From Sinosporangium siamense (GTDB lineage: Bacteria > Actinomycetota > Actinomycetes > Streptosporangiales > Streptosporangiaceae): 64,000 bases of DNA. Numbering within the stretch: position 1 is the stretch's first letter; each line of letters opens with the position of its first letter. Below, one piece after another: positions 7,522-18,008 of the stretch. The stretch is from positions 1 through 64,000 of the forward strand of contig NZ_BOOW01000040.1 in NCBI RefSeq assembly GCF_016863435.1, written 5' to 3'. The translations under genes were made by a program, and so were the position numbers. The notes under the pieces were generated by a model. It was not told the DNA's origin. It made no database searches and saw nothing but the letters and a program-made list of their open reading frames with translations.

Positions 7522-8463
7522 TCAGCGGACAACGTCGCCGCGCCGTTCGAAGGCGTGGAGTTCCGCGCGGGTGGGCAGTCCCTCCCAGTCGCCCGAGACG
7601 GTGACGGCGAAGGCCCCGGCTCTGGTGGCGGTCGACAGTCCGGCGCGCGCGTCGGCGCCGTGCACGAGGTCGCTCAGATAGCCCGCCGCGAAAGCGTCGC
7701 CGGCGCCGACGGGATCGACCACCGTCACGGTCTCGGCGTCCCGCCGGTAGAGTTCGCCGTCGACGACGGACACGCTCCCTGCGGCCCCGAGTTTCACCAT
7801 GACCTGGCGGGGACCGAGTGACGACAACACGCGTGCGCAGTCGGCCGGGGTGTCGGCGTTGACGAGGAGCTGTGCCTCATCGTGGGTGGCGAACAGCACG
7901 TCGGCCTGTTTGACGAGCGGGCCGAGGGCCGCCTTGGCGGTGCGCGGGTCCCACAGTGCGCTGCGGTAGTTCAGGTCGAGTGAGACGACGACGCGGTTGG
8001 CGCGGGCGATCTCGACTGCCGCCGTCACCGCCGCGGCGGGGTCGGCGCCGAGTGCGGGGGTGATGCCGGTGACGTGCAGCACCTTCGCCTCGCGGATCAG
8101 GGTCTCGTCGACGTCGCCTGGGCACAGGCGTGAACCGGCGCTGGCGGACCGGAGGTAGGTGACGCGCACCTGGCCGGCGGCTCCGACGGTCTTGAACATC
8201 AAGCCGGTGGGCGCGGTGTCGCGCACGCATGAGACGGCGACACCCTCGGCGCGTAGTTCACGCAGGATGAGGTCGCCGATCTCGTCGTCGCCGACGCGGC
8301 CGATCCAGTGTGTGCGCAGGCCAAGCCTTGCGGCGCCGATGGCGAGGTTGGTCTCGGCGCCTCCGAAGCCAAGACGCAGCAGCGGCCTGCGCAGCAGGGG
8401 ACCTGGCTCGGTCGGTGTGAGCAGCCCCATCGCCTCGCCGAGGGTCACGAGATCGATTGTCAT
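7522..8463 (-). CDS. PfkB-family carbohydrate kinase (2-keto-3-deoxygluconate kinase-like)
   Basis: 313-residue ribokinase/PfkB kinase. The N-terminal GGAETNLAIGAARLG motif binds substrate, and the C-terminal VDPVGAGDAFAAGYL signature carries the catalytic Asp and the anion hole. Length and motif spacing best fit 2-dehydro-3-deoxygluconokinase, but PfkB substrates are hard to assign. The start chosen is the ATG at 8463. The upstream in-frame extension lacks family similarity. It lies downstream of the IclR gene at 8840 on the same strand, separated by a 376-bp repeat-bearing spacer, so co-transcription is possible but unproven. Confidence 0.87.
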   Translation of the reverse strand: MTIDLVTLGEAMGLLTPTEPGPLLRRPLLRLGFGGAETNLAIGAARLGLRTHWIGRVGDDEIGDLILRELRAEGVAVSCVRDTAPTGLMFKTVGAAGQVRVTYLRSASAGSRLCPGDVDETLIREAKVLHVTGITPALGADPAAAVTAAVEIARANRVVVSLDLNYRSALWDPRTAKAALGPLVKQADVLFATHDEAQLLVNADTPADCARVLSSLGPRQVMVKLGAAGSVSVVDGELYRRDAETVTVVDPVGAGDAFAAGYLSDLVHGADARAGLSTATRAGAFAVTVSGDWEGLPTRAELHAFERRGDVVR

Positions 8464-8622
8464 CGGGACGCCCGTCCCGCCGCAGCGTATTCGAGCACCC
8501 GCACGGTCTCTCCGGTACGGGACACCGGCAGGGGCGGTGTCACCCACCTAGCCGGCGTCGGCCGGGTCGGTATCGCACACCGGGTTGGCGTCGGCCAGGT
8601 TGGTGAGGCATGCCGGGTCGGT

Positions 8623-8712
8623 GTCGCACACGAAGCCGGTGTCGCACACGAAGCCGGTGTCGCACACGAAGCCGGCGTCGCACACGAAGCCGGCGTCGCA
8701 CACGAAGCAGGC
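8623..8712. repeat. 18-bp minisatellite, five tandem copies
   Basis: Five head-to-tail copies of GTCGCACACGAAGCCGG(T/C) occupy 8623-8712. Degenerate related units (GTCGGCCAGGTTGGT, GTATCGCACACC) lie on both sides through about 8560-8770. The period is six codons, so five of the six frames tested by eye stay open. On the minus strand it reads as a CDxGFV hexapeptide repeat, without a convincing ATG or ribosome-binding site. It fills the 8464-8839 gap between the kinase and IclR genes. There are no unique spacers, so it is not CRISPR. Confidence 0.92.
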
Positions 8713-8839
8713 TTCGGCCAGGTCGGTGTCACACAACAACAGGTCGGGGTCGCACACCAAGTCGGCGCCTGCCAAGCCGACGCCGGCCGGGTAGGCGCCG
8801 GTCTGTCCGGCGTGTGGTTGAGGGGGTGGATCCGTACAG

Positions 8840-9631
8840 TCACCGTTTTGCTCCGAGGCGACGTGAGATGTCGTTGGCGGCCGCGATGACGAGGGGCCCG
8901 AACTCGGCGACCTTCTCCGGGGTCACCCGTTCCACGGGCCCGGAGACGCTGATCCCGCTGGAACTCGCCCCCGACACATCGAAGATCGGCGCAGCCACGC
9001 AGCGGATGCCTTCCTCGTTCTCGATGTCGTCGATGGAGTAGCCCCGCTGCCGGATCGCGGCGAGTTCCGCGCGCAGCCCTTCGGCCGTGGTGATCGTCTG
9101 CCGTGTCCGGGCCGGCAGGCCGTGCAAGACGACCATCTGCACGGTATCGGCCGGTGCGTGGGCCAGCATCGCCTTGCCCAGGCTCGTGCTGTGGGCCGGC
9201 TGCTGGTTGCCGATCCGGGAGAACATGCGGATGGGATGGGGGCTGTCGACCTTGTCCACGTAAACGATGCTGGGGAAGTCGGCGATCGCGAGGTGGACGG
9301 TCTCGCTGGTCTGCGTGGCGAGCCTCTGCAGGACGTCGCGCATCGTGCGGTGCAGGTCGACACCCGCGAGGTAGACCTGGCCGAGGTGCGCGTTGCGCCA
9401 TCCCAGACGGTAATGCCCGGAGGGGAGCTGTTCGACGAAGCGCATCTCGACGAGCGGCTGGAGTAACCGCAGCAAGGTGCTCTTGTTCATCGACAGCTTC
9501 GCGGACAACTCCACGAGGGAGAAGCCGACCCCGTCGGTGTCGAGGCCGAGTTGCAGCAGGATGGACAGGGCCCGGCGCAGGGACGCCGAGTTGTTGCGGG
9601 GACCTTGGGCCCGGCTCGGATCCCGGGTCAT
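8840..9631 (-). CDS. IclR-family transcriptional regulator
   Basis: 263-residue regulator. The N-terminal winged helix-turn-helix (about residues 18-75) contains FSLVELSAKLSMNKSTLLRLL. The C-terminal effector domain carries the IclR signature region GNQQPAHSTSLGKAMLAH and the closing GYSIDDIENEEGIRCVAAPIFD. The start is the ATG at 9631, preceded by a GAGGGGAG ribosome-binding site. It is divergent from the Dpp-type transporter operon that begins at 10027. The intervening 395 bp hold TTGCA-type repeats at 9900-9930, a plausible operator. It probably represses the transporter until a peptide- or sugar-acid-derived effector binds. Confidence 0.92.
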   Translation of the reverse strand: MTRDPSRAQGPRNNSASLRRALSILLQLGLDTDGVGFSLVELSAKLSMNKSTLLRLLQPLVEMRFVEQLPSGHYRLGWRNAHLGQVYLAGVDLHRTMRDVLQRLATQTSETVHLAIADFPSIVYVDKVDSPHPIRMFSRIGNQQPAHSTSLGKAMLAHAPADTVQMVVLHGLPARTRQTITTAEGLRAELAAIRQRGYSIDDIENEEGIRCVAAPIFDVSGASSSGISVSGPVERVTPEKVAEFGPLVIAAANDISRRLGAKR

Positions 9632-9868
9632 CGCGGGGGCTCCCCTCGCCTCGGCGGACGGCCACCGCGGGCGCCGGCGCGGCGCCCATGGCGAAGCACG
9701 AAATCACCTTGGGCGATCACATCGCCGAATGATCGTGGATCTTCATATTCAACGCGGGCTTCGACATCGGACCGGGGCGATACTCGACGGGCGGTTGGAC
9801 TGCACGCGACCACGGGTCGCCACCCTCTCTTCACAGCTTGATCACCAGGCATTTTGCTACCGCACTTC

Positions 9869-9930
9869 TTGACGTGACTATGCCCTACGTATAACGATGA
9901 TGCAATGCAAGTCAATGATTTGCAATGCAA
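9869..9930 (+). promoter_or_regulatory. candidate promoter and IclR-type operator for the Dpp-like operon
   Basis: In the 9632-10026 gap a -35 box TTGACG (9869-9874) is followed by TATAAC (9890-9895, spacer 15) or TAACGA (9892-9897, spacer 17). Immediately downstream are two copies of TGCAATGCAA (9901-9910 and 9921-9930), 20 bp apart, the second part of the dyad TTGC-AAT-GCAA. The position over the start of transcription suggests repression. Half-sites match those near the second IclR gene. Confidence 0.55.
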
Positions 9931-10026
9931 CACAATTCAGCGTCTCTACAGTCCCCCTCTTTGGTCATCCGACGTCATCGAAGCGCGGCCGGAGGAACGC
10001 TGAATCGACCTTGAGAGAAGGTTCAG

Positions 10027-11545
10027 ATGAAGAAGCATCATGGCCGCGCGTTAGCGCTACGCGCTGCTGTGGTGGCTTGCACGACAGCGGTGGCCGCGGC
10101 GGGGTGCTCCCAGCCCCAAAGCAGCACCGCTGACGCCGGAGTCACTGTGGCGGAAACGACGGCACCCACCACCCTCGACCCTCAGGGCTCGGCCTACTTC
10201 GCAGACAGGTTCGCCTGGCAGTTGGCCTATGAGTGCCTGCTCAGCACCACCGCCGACGGCAAGGTGGAACCCGCGCTCGCTTCAGGGTATGAGCGGTCGG
10301 CGGACGGCCTGACCTACACGTTCAACCTCAAGCCCAACGTGAAGTTCCACAACGGCGAGGCATTGACAGCCGACGACGTCGTCTATACCTTCACCCGTCT
10401 AAAGGACAGTCCCGACGGCATCGACGAGGCGATGTTCCCGACGCTCGTGGAAACCACGGCTAAGGGTCCCAGTGTCGTGGAGTTCCAGCTCAAAAGCCCG
10501 GACGCCGGCTTTATCAACAACATGGCAAACCCCCTTGTGTGGGGCTGCGCCGTGATGAACAAAAAGGCGGCCACGTCCAGCAATCCGGCAATCGCCATGG
10601 TCGGCACAGGACCGTGGAAACAGGATTCCTACCGCGCCAACAGCGAACTCAAGCTCGCGCGGAACGGCGATTACTGGGGAACCAAGACCAAATCCGAACG
10701 CCTCAATATCCTTTACGTTCCCAACATCTCAACGCAGGTGAGCAACCTGCAGGCGGAGAAAGTCGATCTGATCTTCCCCGACGTGGCCGGATCGAAGGCG
10801 CTGTCGGGCTCGGACAAGGTCACGGTCGACAAGGCCGCGACCGACTCCACGATCTTCATGCAGATCAACAACCTCCAGAAGCCGTTCGACAACCAGAAGG
10901 TCCGGCAGGCTCTGGCCCTGGCGATCGACCGGGACAGCCTCGCCCAGCAGGCCTACAGCGGCGCGGCCCGGGCCAGCGTCTACATCCCGCCGGGCACCGC
11001 CTGGGCCCCCGCCCCGGCCGACCTGCCCAACTCAACGCAGGACATCGCAAAGGCCAAACAACTTCTCAGCGAGGCCGGATATCCCGACGGCTTCAGCACG
11101 TCGCTGATGTATCTCAGCGGCTACGACGGCGGCACCAACGACCTGGTGGCCGCCATTCAGGACCAGCTTGCCAAGGTCGGCATCAAGGTCGAACTGGAGC
11201 CGCTTGAGGTCGGCGCCTGGGGCGAGAAGCTCACCACCGCCAAATATGCCCTGAGCTGGAACGCGCAGTCGTACTACTCCAATCCCTTCCAATACGTGCA
11301 GCCGGCCGAAGGCCGCCAAGGGCCCGTTCCCGGCTCCCTGCAGAAGCTGCTCGACGCGTCGCTGAAGGCCGAATCCCAGGAGGCCTACCAGCAAGCCCTC
11401 ATCGCGATCGAAAAGGAGGAGGCGGAGCTGGTCTACCCCACCATCACTCTGCTCGCGACGGACATGTTCGTCGCCTATGAAAAAGGACTGAGCGGGGTGA
11501 AAGTACCACCGAGCCAGAGCCGTACCTTCCTCAGCCAGGTCGGCC

Positions 11546-11553
<8 letters not shown>
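10027..11553 (+). CDS. family 5 peptide/nickel-type ABC transporter substrate-binding lipoprotein
   Basis: 508-residue extracellular solute-binding protein of the DppA/OppA type. The N-terminus has a basic MKKHHGR start, a hydrophobic core and a lipobox ending AAAGC near residue 33, so it is a lipoprotein. The family fold is evident from DGLTYTFNLKPNVKFHNGEALTADDVVYTFTRL and from the C-terminal ALAIDRDSLAQQAYSG segment. GAGAAGG lies upstream of the ATG. It is the first gene of a five-gene importer operon and overlaps the first ATPase gene by 8 bases. Expected cargo is short peptides, possibly D-amino-acid-containing given the neighbouring enzymes. That cargo is inference. Confidence 0.93.
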
Positions 11554-12429
<876 letters not shown>

Positions 12430-12433
<4 letters not shown>

Positions 12434-13476
12434 CCGACGACAAGACACCCGTGCCCCCGCCGGCCGGCGAACCCGGCCTCGTCCTCGACGTCCGGGACGC
12501 CGTGAAGCACTACGCCGTCCGCCGCACGACGCTGCGGGGGCCTCGCCGTACCGTCCACGCGGTTGACGGCGTCAGCGTCCGGCTCGGCTCCGGGCGCACC
12601 CTGGGCATCGTGGGCGAGTCGGGCTGCGGCAAGTCGACGCTCGGGCGGCTGATCACCGGTCTGGAGAAGCCGACCAGCGGCACCATCACGGTGGGCGCCG
12701 AAGGGATTCCCATCGCCGCCGCGCACGGCACTGGAACGGTCCAGGCGGTGTTCCAGGATCCGGCGAGCGCGCTGGACCCCCGGATGACCGTGCGCGAGAG
12801 CATCGGCGAGGCGCTGGGCAGGGCCGGCAAGGACGAACGCGAGAGGCGCACCGGTGAGGCGCTCGCCGCCGTCGGGCTCACACCCGAATTCGGCGCGCGA
12901 TACCCCCACCAACTGTCGGGCGGCCAGCAGCAGCGTGTGTGCATCGCCCGCGCCATCGTCGACAGGCCCGACCTGATCCTGCTCGACGAGGCGGTGAGCT
13001 CGCTCGACGCGTCGCTCCAGGCACAGGTCCTCGACCTGCTCCAGCGGCTGCAACGGGACACCGGCACGGCTTACGTCTTCATCTCGCACGACCTGCGCGC
13101 CGTGCGCCAGGTCAGCCATTCGGTGGCCGTGATGTATCTCGGCCAGGTCGTCGAGCAGGCACCGGCCGAGGAGTTCGACCGAGGCCTGCTGCATCCCTAC
13201 TCGGTCGCGCTGCGCTCGACCGAGCCCCGGATCCTCGACGAGGGAACCGACCACGTCGAGCGCATCGTGCTCACGGGCGAACCGCCGAGCGCGGTCGCCC
13301 CGCCCGCCGGGTGCCGTTTCGCTCCGCGTTGCCCCATCGTCGATGACCACTGCCGGAGTGTCGCGCCCGTCCTCACCGAGGCGACGTCCGGCCACCTTGT
13401 GCGCTGCCACAAGCCGGGCGAACTCACGCTGTCCGGCGTCGTGCGCGTCGATCCGGGCACTCCGGCGGAAGTCTAG
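12430..13476 (+). CDS. ABC transporter ATP-binding protein (DppF-type)
   Basis: 348-residue partner ATPase. The ATG at 12430 overlaps the upstream TGA (ATGA), so this start is favoured over the long open stretch before it. Walker A is GESGCGKST, the signature LSGGQQQR, Walker B LILLDEAVSSLD, and the switch region FISHDL. After the core is an oligopeptide-transporter C-terminal extension with the cysteine pattern GCRFAPRCP..DDHCR..RCHKPGE. In related proteins this binds an iron-sulfur cluster or acts structurally. Third ATPase-operon gene, 8 bp before the permease. Confidence 0.94.
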
Positions 13477-13484
13477 GAGAGGCT

Positions 13485-14432
13485 GTGCTCCTTTATCTGT
13501 CAAGGAAGCTGGCGGGAGCCCTCGCGGTCCTGCTCCTTCTCTCGGCGCTGATCTTCTTCGCGGGGCGCGGGCTGGTGCCCGGCAACCTGGCCACCGTACT
13601 CGCCGGCCCCAAGGCGTCCCCCGAGACGATCAAGGCCATCGAGCGCGACCTCGGCCTGGACCAGCCGATCTACCAGCAGTATCTCGACTGGTTGTCCGGG
13701 GTGCTCCGCGGCGACCTCGGCACCTCGCCGTTCTCAGGTCAGCCCAACCTCGACGTGATCGCCCAGCAGGTGCCTGTCTCCCTCGAACTCAGCCTGATGG
13801 GGCTGTTCTTCGCCGTGCTGATCGGCATCCCGATCGGCGTCATCGCCGCCAACCGCGCGGGAAGCGGCACCGACTGGGGCATCCGGCTTCCGCTGCTGAT
13901 CGTGTTCGCCTTCCCGGCCTTCGTGTCGGGGTCGGCGGCGCTGTATCTGGCGACGCACTACCTGACGAACCTCTACTCGCCGAGCTACATCCCGTTCTCC
14001 GACAGCGCCATGGCCAACCTGCAGACGATGCTGCTGCCCGCTCTCGCGGTGGGCATCCCGACCGCGCCGCTGGTGAGCCAGATGACGAGATCCTCGATGA
14101 TCGAGGTGCTGTCGCAGCCGTACATCGCCACGGCACGCACCAACGGCATCGCCGAGTGGCGCATCACCTATCTGTACGCGCTGCGTGCCGCGCTGCCGCC
14201 GGTGCTCACGCTGATCGGTTTCATCTTCGGCCTGCTCGTCGGCGGCCTGTTCATCGTGGAGCAGATCTTCAGCCTGCCGGGTCTTGGCCGCGGTGTGCTG
14301 AGCTCCATCTCGAACCGGGACTTCTCCCAGGTCACCGCTCAGGCGATCGTGATGGCGGGGGCGTTCATCCTCGGAAACCTGCTCGTCGACCTGGCGCTGC
14401 CGTTCGTCGACCGACGCATCCTCCGCAAGTAG
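13485..14432 (+). CDS. ABC transporter permease (DppB-type)
   Basis: 315-residue inner-membrane permease with about six hydrophobic segments, starting at GTG 13485 eight bases after the ATPase stop, with AGGAGAGG just upstream. The first helix follows MLLYLSRKLAGALAVLLLL. A periplasmic region contains GLDQPIYQQYLDWLSGVLRGDLGTS, typical of DppB. The coupling-helix EAA region reads ARTNGIAEWRITYLYALRAALPP. Forms the channel with the following permease. Confidence 0.93.
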   Translation: MLLYLSRKLAGALAVLLLLSALIFFAGRGLVPGNLATVLAGPKASPETIKAIERDLGLDQPIYQQYLDWLSGVLRGDLGTSPFSGQPNLDVIAQQVPVSLELSLMGLFFAVLIGIPIGVIAANRAGSGTDWGIRLPLLIVFAFPAFVSGSAALYLATHYLTNLYSPSYIPFSDSAMANLQTMLLPALAVGIPTAPLVSQMTRSSMIEVLSQPYIATARTNGIAEWRITYLYALRAALPPVLTLIGFIFGLLVGGLFIVEQIFSLPGLGRGVLSSISNRDFSQVTAQAIVMAGAFILGNLLVDLALPFVDRRILRK

Positions 14433-14446
14433 CCCCAGGAGTCAAT

Positions 14447-15325
14447 GTGTCCACCGTTACCCGCAGGCGGCGCCCCTCCCGCGACGTCCGCCCTCGCCGC
14501 CGGCCTGTGCAAGGGGTGGTCGCCAAGATCGCGATCTTCCTCATCCTGTTCTACGCCGTGCTCGCGGTCCTCGGCCCGCACATCACGCCCTTCCCGCCCG
14601 ACCAGGTCGGAGTGGGGCCGCGCCTGTCGCCGCCGTCGGCCGACCACTGGTTCGGCACGGACGCGCTCGGGCGGGACCAGCTCTCCCGCGTCGTCGCGGC
14701 GGCACAACCCGCGTTGTTGTCGGCGGTGTACGCGGTGACGTTCGCCCTCGTGATCGGCACCGTCATCGGGATCGCCGCGGGCTTCCTCGGCGGCCTGTGG
14801 GACGGCACCCTGTCCCGCGTCGTCGACCTGCTCTTCGCGATCCCCGAGTATCTCCTGGCCATCCTCGTCATCACCGTCATGGGCAGCGGCCTCGTCAACG
14901 CCTCCCTGGCGATCGGGCTTGTCTGCATTCCCCGGTTCGCGCGCATCGCGAGGGCGTCCACCATCGCGATCATGGAGCGCAACTACATCGACGCCGCCCG
15001 GCTGTGCGGACGCGGGCGGATCTGGATCATGCGCCGCCACATTCTCCCCAACATCGCCTCACCGCTCGTCATCATGACCGCGATCAACCTGTCGACCGCC
15101 GAGGGCGCCTACGCGGCGCTGAGCTTCCTCGGCTTCGGCGTGCGGCCGCCCGCCGCCGACTACGGCAGCATGATCTCCTCCTCCCAGCAATATCTGCTGA
15201 CCGATCCGTGGCTGGTGGTGTTCCCCTCCATCGCGTTCGTCGTGCTCGTGCTCGCCTTCAACCTGCTCGGCGACGTGATGCGCGACCGGCTGGACCCCCG
15301 CAGCCGCACCTCCGCCGGCGCGTAA
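14447..15325 (+). CDS. ABC transporter permease (DppC-type)
   Basis: 292-residue permease. GTG at 14447 is preceded by CAGGAG at a good distance. The reading frame continues openly upstream inside the previous genes, but only this start gives the DppC layout: a basic N-terminus, a first helix near residue 30, then the diagnostic HWFGTDALGRDQLSRVV, five further membrane segments and the EAA loop AARLCGRGRIWIMRRHILPN. It completes the importer with the preceding permease and two ATPases. Confidence 0.93.
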   Translation: MSTVTRRRRPSRDVRPRRRPVQGVVAKIAIFLILFYAVLAVLGPHITPFPPDQVGVGPRLSPPSADHWFGTDALGRDQLSRVVAAAQPALLSAVYAVTFALVIGTVIGIAAGFLGGLWDGTLSRVVDLLFAIPEYLLAILVITVMGSGLVNASLAIGLVCIPRFARIARASTIAIMERNYIDAARLCGRGRIWIMRRHILPNIASPLVIMTAINLSTAEGAYAALSFLGFGVRPPAADYGSMISSSQQYLLTDPWLVVFPSIAFVVLVLAFNLLGDVMRDRLDPRSRTSAGA

Positions 15326-15362
15326 GCCGCCCCCTCAACCGACACCCAGGAGACCCACCGTC

Positions 15363-16715
15363 GTGTCCGACCACGCCACCACCCTGAACACCCACATCGC
15401 CCCCATACTGAAGCGGCGGGGCGTGCCCGGGATCGCCGTCGCCGTCACGCACCGCGGAGAGACGACGTTCCTGGAGTTCGGCGTCACCAACCTCGAACAC
15501 CCCCTGCCGGTGGACCGCGACACGATCTTCCAGGTCGGCTCGATCTCCAAGACGATGCTCGGCCTGGTCGTCGGGCGGCTCGTGGAGCAGGGGCGGGTGG
15601 CCCTGGACGCCCCGGTCGCTCCGTACTTCCCCGGCGGCACCGGCATCGACGAGCGGATCACGCTCCGCCACGTCATCACCCACACCTCCGGCATCGACGC
15701 GCAGAACATGATCGCGGACGCGCCGCGCCTCCTCAGCGATCACGCCGACGACTCCGTTCAGGCGTCCCTGCGGCATTTCGTACGGCGGAGCCTGCTGTTC
15801 GCCCCCGGCACCGACTACTCCTACAGCGGCCCCGGCATCATGGTCGCCGCGGCGGTGGTGGAGAAGGTGACCGGGCGGCACTACGCGGACGTGCTTCAGG
15901 ACGAGGTGCTCGACCCGGCAGGGATGACGAACACCTTCACCACGGCGGACCAGGTCATCACCCGGCGGGTCGCCGCCCCGCACGGCCGCGACGGGAACGG
16001 GCGCCCGGTGCTGCTGACCGACCGGGGATGGCAGCGCCACTGGCAGCTGCCCGGCTGGGACGTGCCCGGCGGGGGAGTGCTCAGCACGGTGCGCGACCTG
16101 ATGAAATATGCCGCCTATGTGCGGTCGCCCGCCGCTCCGCCGGGGCTGTTCGACGTGCACGCGTCCCGTGGTCCGATCGGGCGCGACATCGGGCTGGCCT
16201 GGTGGCTCGAAGACGTCGCGGGCAGGCCGGCGATGCTGCACGACGGCCTGACGATCGGATATGCCACCCGGCTTGTCCTGATCCCCTCGGAGGACCTCGC
16301 CTTCGCCGTGCTCACGAACTCCCTGGAGGGCGGCCCCGCGGTCAAGGAGATCGAGCGTGTCATCGCCAAAACCCTGCTCGGCGATGTGCCCGGCCGCGCC
16401 ACAGGACCGGTCGGCGACGAGTTGAGCGCGGCGCTGCTCGGGACCTACGACTGCGGCTTCTACGGCACCGTGACCATCGCCCCCGGCGCCCGGGCGGGCG
16501 AACTGCGCATGATCGCCAACCCCGCGCCGGTCGGCTCCGACCAGTTCGTCATCGAGCTCTTCTCCGCGGAACGCCTCGTGCGCTGCGGCGAGGACTCGTT
16601 GATCATGCTGGAGCCGGACGGCGAGGAGAGCTCACGCGTGCCCTTCGTCAGAGAGGCCGACGGGACGGTCTCCGCGCTGCGGGTCGGAGAGCGGATCGCC
16701 GGTCGCGTCGGCTGA
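15363..16715 (+). CDS. beta-lactamase-fold serine hydrolase (class C / D-aminopeptidase-like)
   Basis: 450-residue protein of the serine beta-lactamase-like superfamily. The nucleophile motif is SxxK as Ser60-Ile-Ser-Lys63. The second motif, normally YxN, is Tyr154-Ser-Gly, so Asn is replaced. A HDG triad in LHDGLTIGY stands for the usual KTG/HTG. The N-terminal ~330 residues are catalytic and the last ~100 form an extra beta-rich domain, as in D-stereospecific aminopeptidases. There is no signal peptide. It starts at GTG 15363 after AGGAGACC, 37 bp from the transporter operon, and is probably co-transcribed. It would hydrolyse imported peptides or amides in the cytoplasm. D-specificity is inferred from the neighbours. 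Confidence 0.85.
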   Translation: MSDHATTLNTHIAPILKRRGVPGIAVAVTHRGETTFLEFGVTNLEHPLPVDRDTIFQVGSISKTMLGLVVGRLVEQGRVALDAPVAPYFPGGTGIDERITLRHVITHTSGIDAQNMIADAPRLLSDHADDSVQASLRHFVRRSLLFAPGTDYSYSGPGIMVAAAVVEKVTGRHYADVLQDEVLDPAGMTNTFTTADQVITRRVAAPHGRDGNGRPVLLTDRGWQRHWQLPGWDVPGGGVLSTVRDLMKYAAYVRSPAAPPGLFDVHASRGPIGRDIGLAWWLEDVAGRPAMLHDGLTIGYATRLVLIPSEDLAFAVLTNSLEGGPAVKEIERVIAKTLLGDVPGRATGPVGDELSAALLGTYDCGFYGTVTIAPGARAGELRMIANPAPVGSDQFVIELFSAERLVRCGEDSLIMLEPDGEESSRVPFVREADGTVSALRVGERIAGRVG

Positions 16716-16724
16716 GCCGTAAAC

Positions 16725-17813
16725 TCATCGGCCGAGCCGGGGGGCGAGGATCGCGGTGGTCTCCTCCAGCAGGGCGTCCACATAGCTCTTGGCGTCGCAA
16801 GGCCTGGTCAGGGCCGCGGACTGGCCCGACCACAGGTTGACGTGGTCGGGCAGGCCGCGGTCGGTCGAGGCGCGGCGGATGGGAAGCATCAGGGCGTTCT
16901 GCACAGGGTAGGGCGGGACCTGGTCCTCGAACGCGGCCATTTCCCGCACGAACCTGTTGGGGATGGCGCGGGCGAGACGGCCGGAGAACAGGCGGGTGAG
17001 GACGGTGACGCGGGCGTCGGGGCCCCGCAGGGCCGCCTTGTGCACCTCGCTCGCGCCAGACTCGGCCGTGGCCAGGAAACCGGTGCCGATCTGCACACCG
17101 TCGGCCCCCAGGGTGAGGGCGGCGGCCACACCTCTGCCGTCGGCGATGCCGCCCGCGGCGATGACGGGGACGGACACGGCGTCCGCCACCTGCGGCACGA
17201 GCGAGAAGGTGCCGACCAGCGACTCGCCGGCGGGGCGGAGGAACGAGCCGCGGTGGCCGCCCGCGTCGCTGCCCGAGGCCACGACCGCGGAGAGGCCCGC
17301 CTCCTGGAGAGCGACGGCCTCGTCGACCGTCGTGGCGGTGCCGATCGTCACGATGCCGAGCCTCCTCGCCCGCTCCAGGACGTCGCGGGGCGGGACGCCC
17401 ATGATGAAACTGACGGCGGGTGGAGCGGCGTCCAGCAGGGCCTCGATCTGCGCGCGGAAGTCCTGACCGTAAGGGCCGCCGAGGGCGGGGGCGTCGAGGC
17501 CGAGCTCCTCAAGGCAGGGGCGGAGCCGATCGACGTCGGCCTTCCTGGCGCGCAGGTCGCGCTCACCCGGCTGGGGCACCCACAGGTTGACCGCGAAGGC
17601 ACGCGAGGTGGCCGCCTTGAGATCGGCGACCAGCCCGGTGATCGCGTCGGGTCCCAGATGATATGCGCCGAACGAGCCGAGGCCCCCGGCGTCGGCCACC
17701 GCCGCGGCCAGGGCCACCGACGAATAGCCACCGCCGAAGGGGCCCTGCACGATCGGATGGTCGAGCCCCAGCAGGGCCTCAAGACGCCCGCCGGACCAAG
17801 GGAAAGCGCTCAC
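16725..17813 (-). CDS. nitronate monooxygenase / 2-nitropropane dioxygenase family flavoprotein
   Basis: 362-residue FMN-dependent TIM-barrel enzyme. Characteristic elements: HPIVQGPFGGGYSSVALAAAVADAGGLGSFGAYHL at the start, SDAGGHRG for FMN phosphate binding, and PVIAAGGIADGRGVAAALTLGADGVQIGTGFLAT. The GTG at 17813 is chosen because GAAAGGTGG lies just upstream. A TTG at 17843 would add ten residues. It probably detoxifies alkyl nitronates such as propionate 3-nitronate. It converges on the serine hydrolase with only nine bases between the two genes. Confidence 0.9.
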   Translation of the reverse strand: MSAFPWSGGRLEALLGLDHPIVQGPFGGGYSSVALAAAVADAGGLGSFGAYHLGPDAITGLVADLKAATSRAFAVNLWVPQPGERDLRARKADVDRLRPCLEELGLDAPALGGPYGQDFRAQIEALLDAAPPAVSFIMGVPPRDVLERARRLGIVTIGTATTVDEAVALQEAGLSAVVASGSDAGGHRGSFLRPAGESLVGTFSLVPQVADAVSVPVIAAGGIADGRGVAAALTLGADGVQIGTGFLATAESGASEVHKAALRGPDARVTVLTRLFSGRLARAIPNRFVREMAAFEDQVPPYPVQNALMLPIRRASTDRGLPDHVNLWSGQSAALTRPCDAKSYVDALLEETTAILAPRLGR

Positions 17814-17941
17814 AGCACCACCTTTCTTATCGGCATTCCTCAAGCATGAGGTCCCCGCCTTGAGAACGGGGGAAGAAACGCGGAATATCGCCGCCCGTGT
17901 CGTTCACGCGATGTTGCGGTACGCCGCCCCGGGGAAACGCG

Positions 17942-17972
17942 TTGACCCGAACCTTGCTTGAGGTTGCACGAT
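17942..17972 (+). promoter_or_regulatory. MerR/SoxR-type promoter with 19-bp spacer
   Basis: TTGACC (17942-17947) and CACGAT (17967-17972) are separated by 19 bp, the long spacer typical of MerR-family activated promoters. The spacer contains the imperfect dyad AACCTTGCTTGAGGTT (17950-17965). Its right half, TTGAGGTT, matches the SoxR half-site, and the left half is degenerate. It lies 37 bp upstream of the broken NmrA-type gene at 18009. Confidence 0.5.
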
Positions 17973-18008
17973 GTGATGCCAAGTGACGTGAACGAACAGG
18001 GGAGAGCC

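Noticed and set aside
8623-8712. Possible CRISPR array
   Set aside because: Units are contiguous 18-bp repeats with no unique spacers and there are no cas genes.
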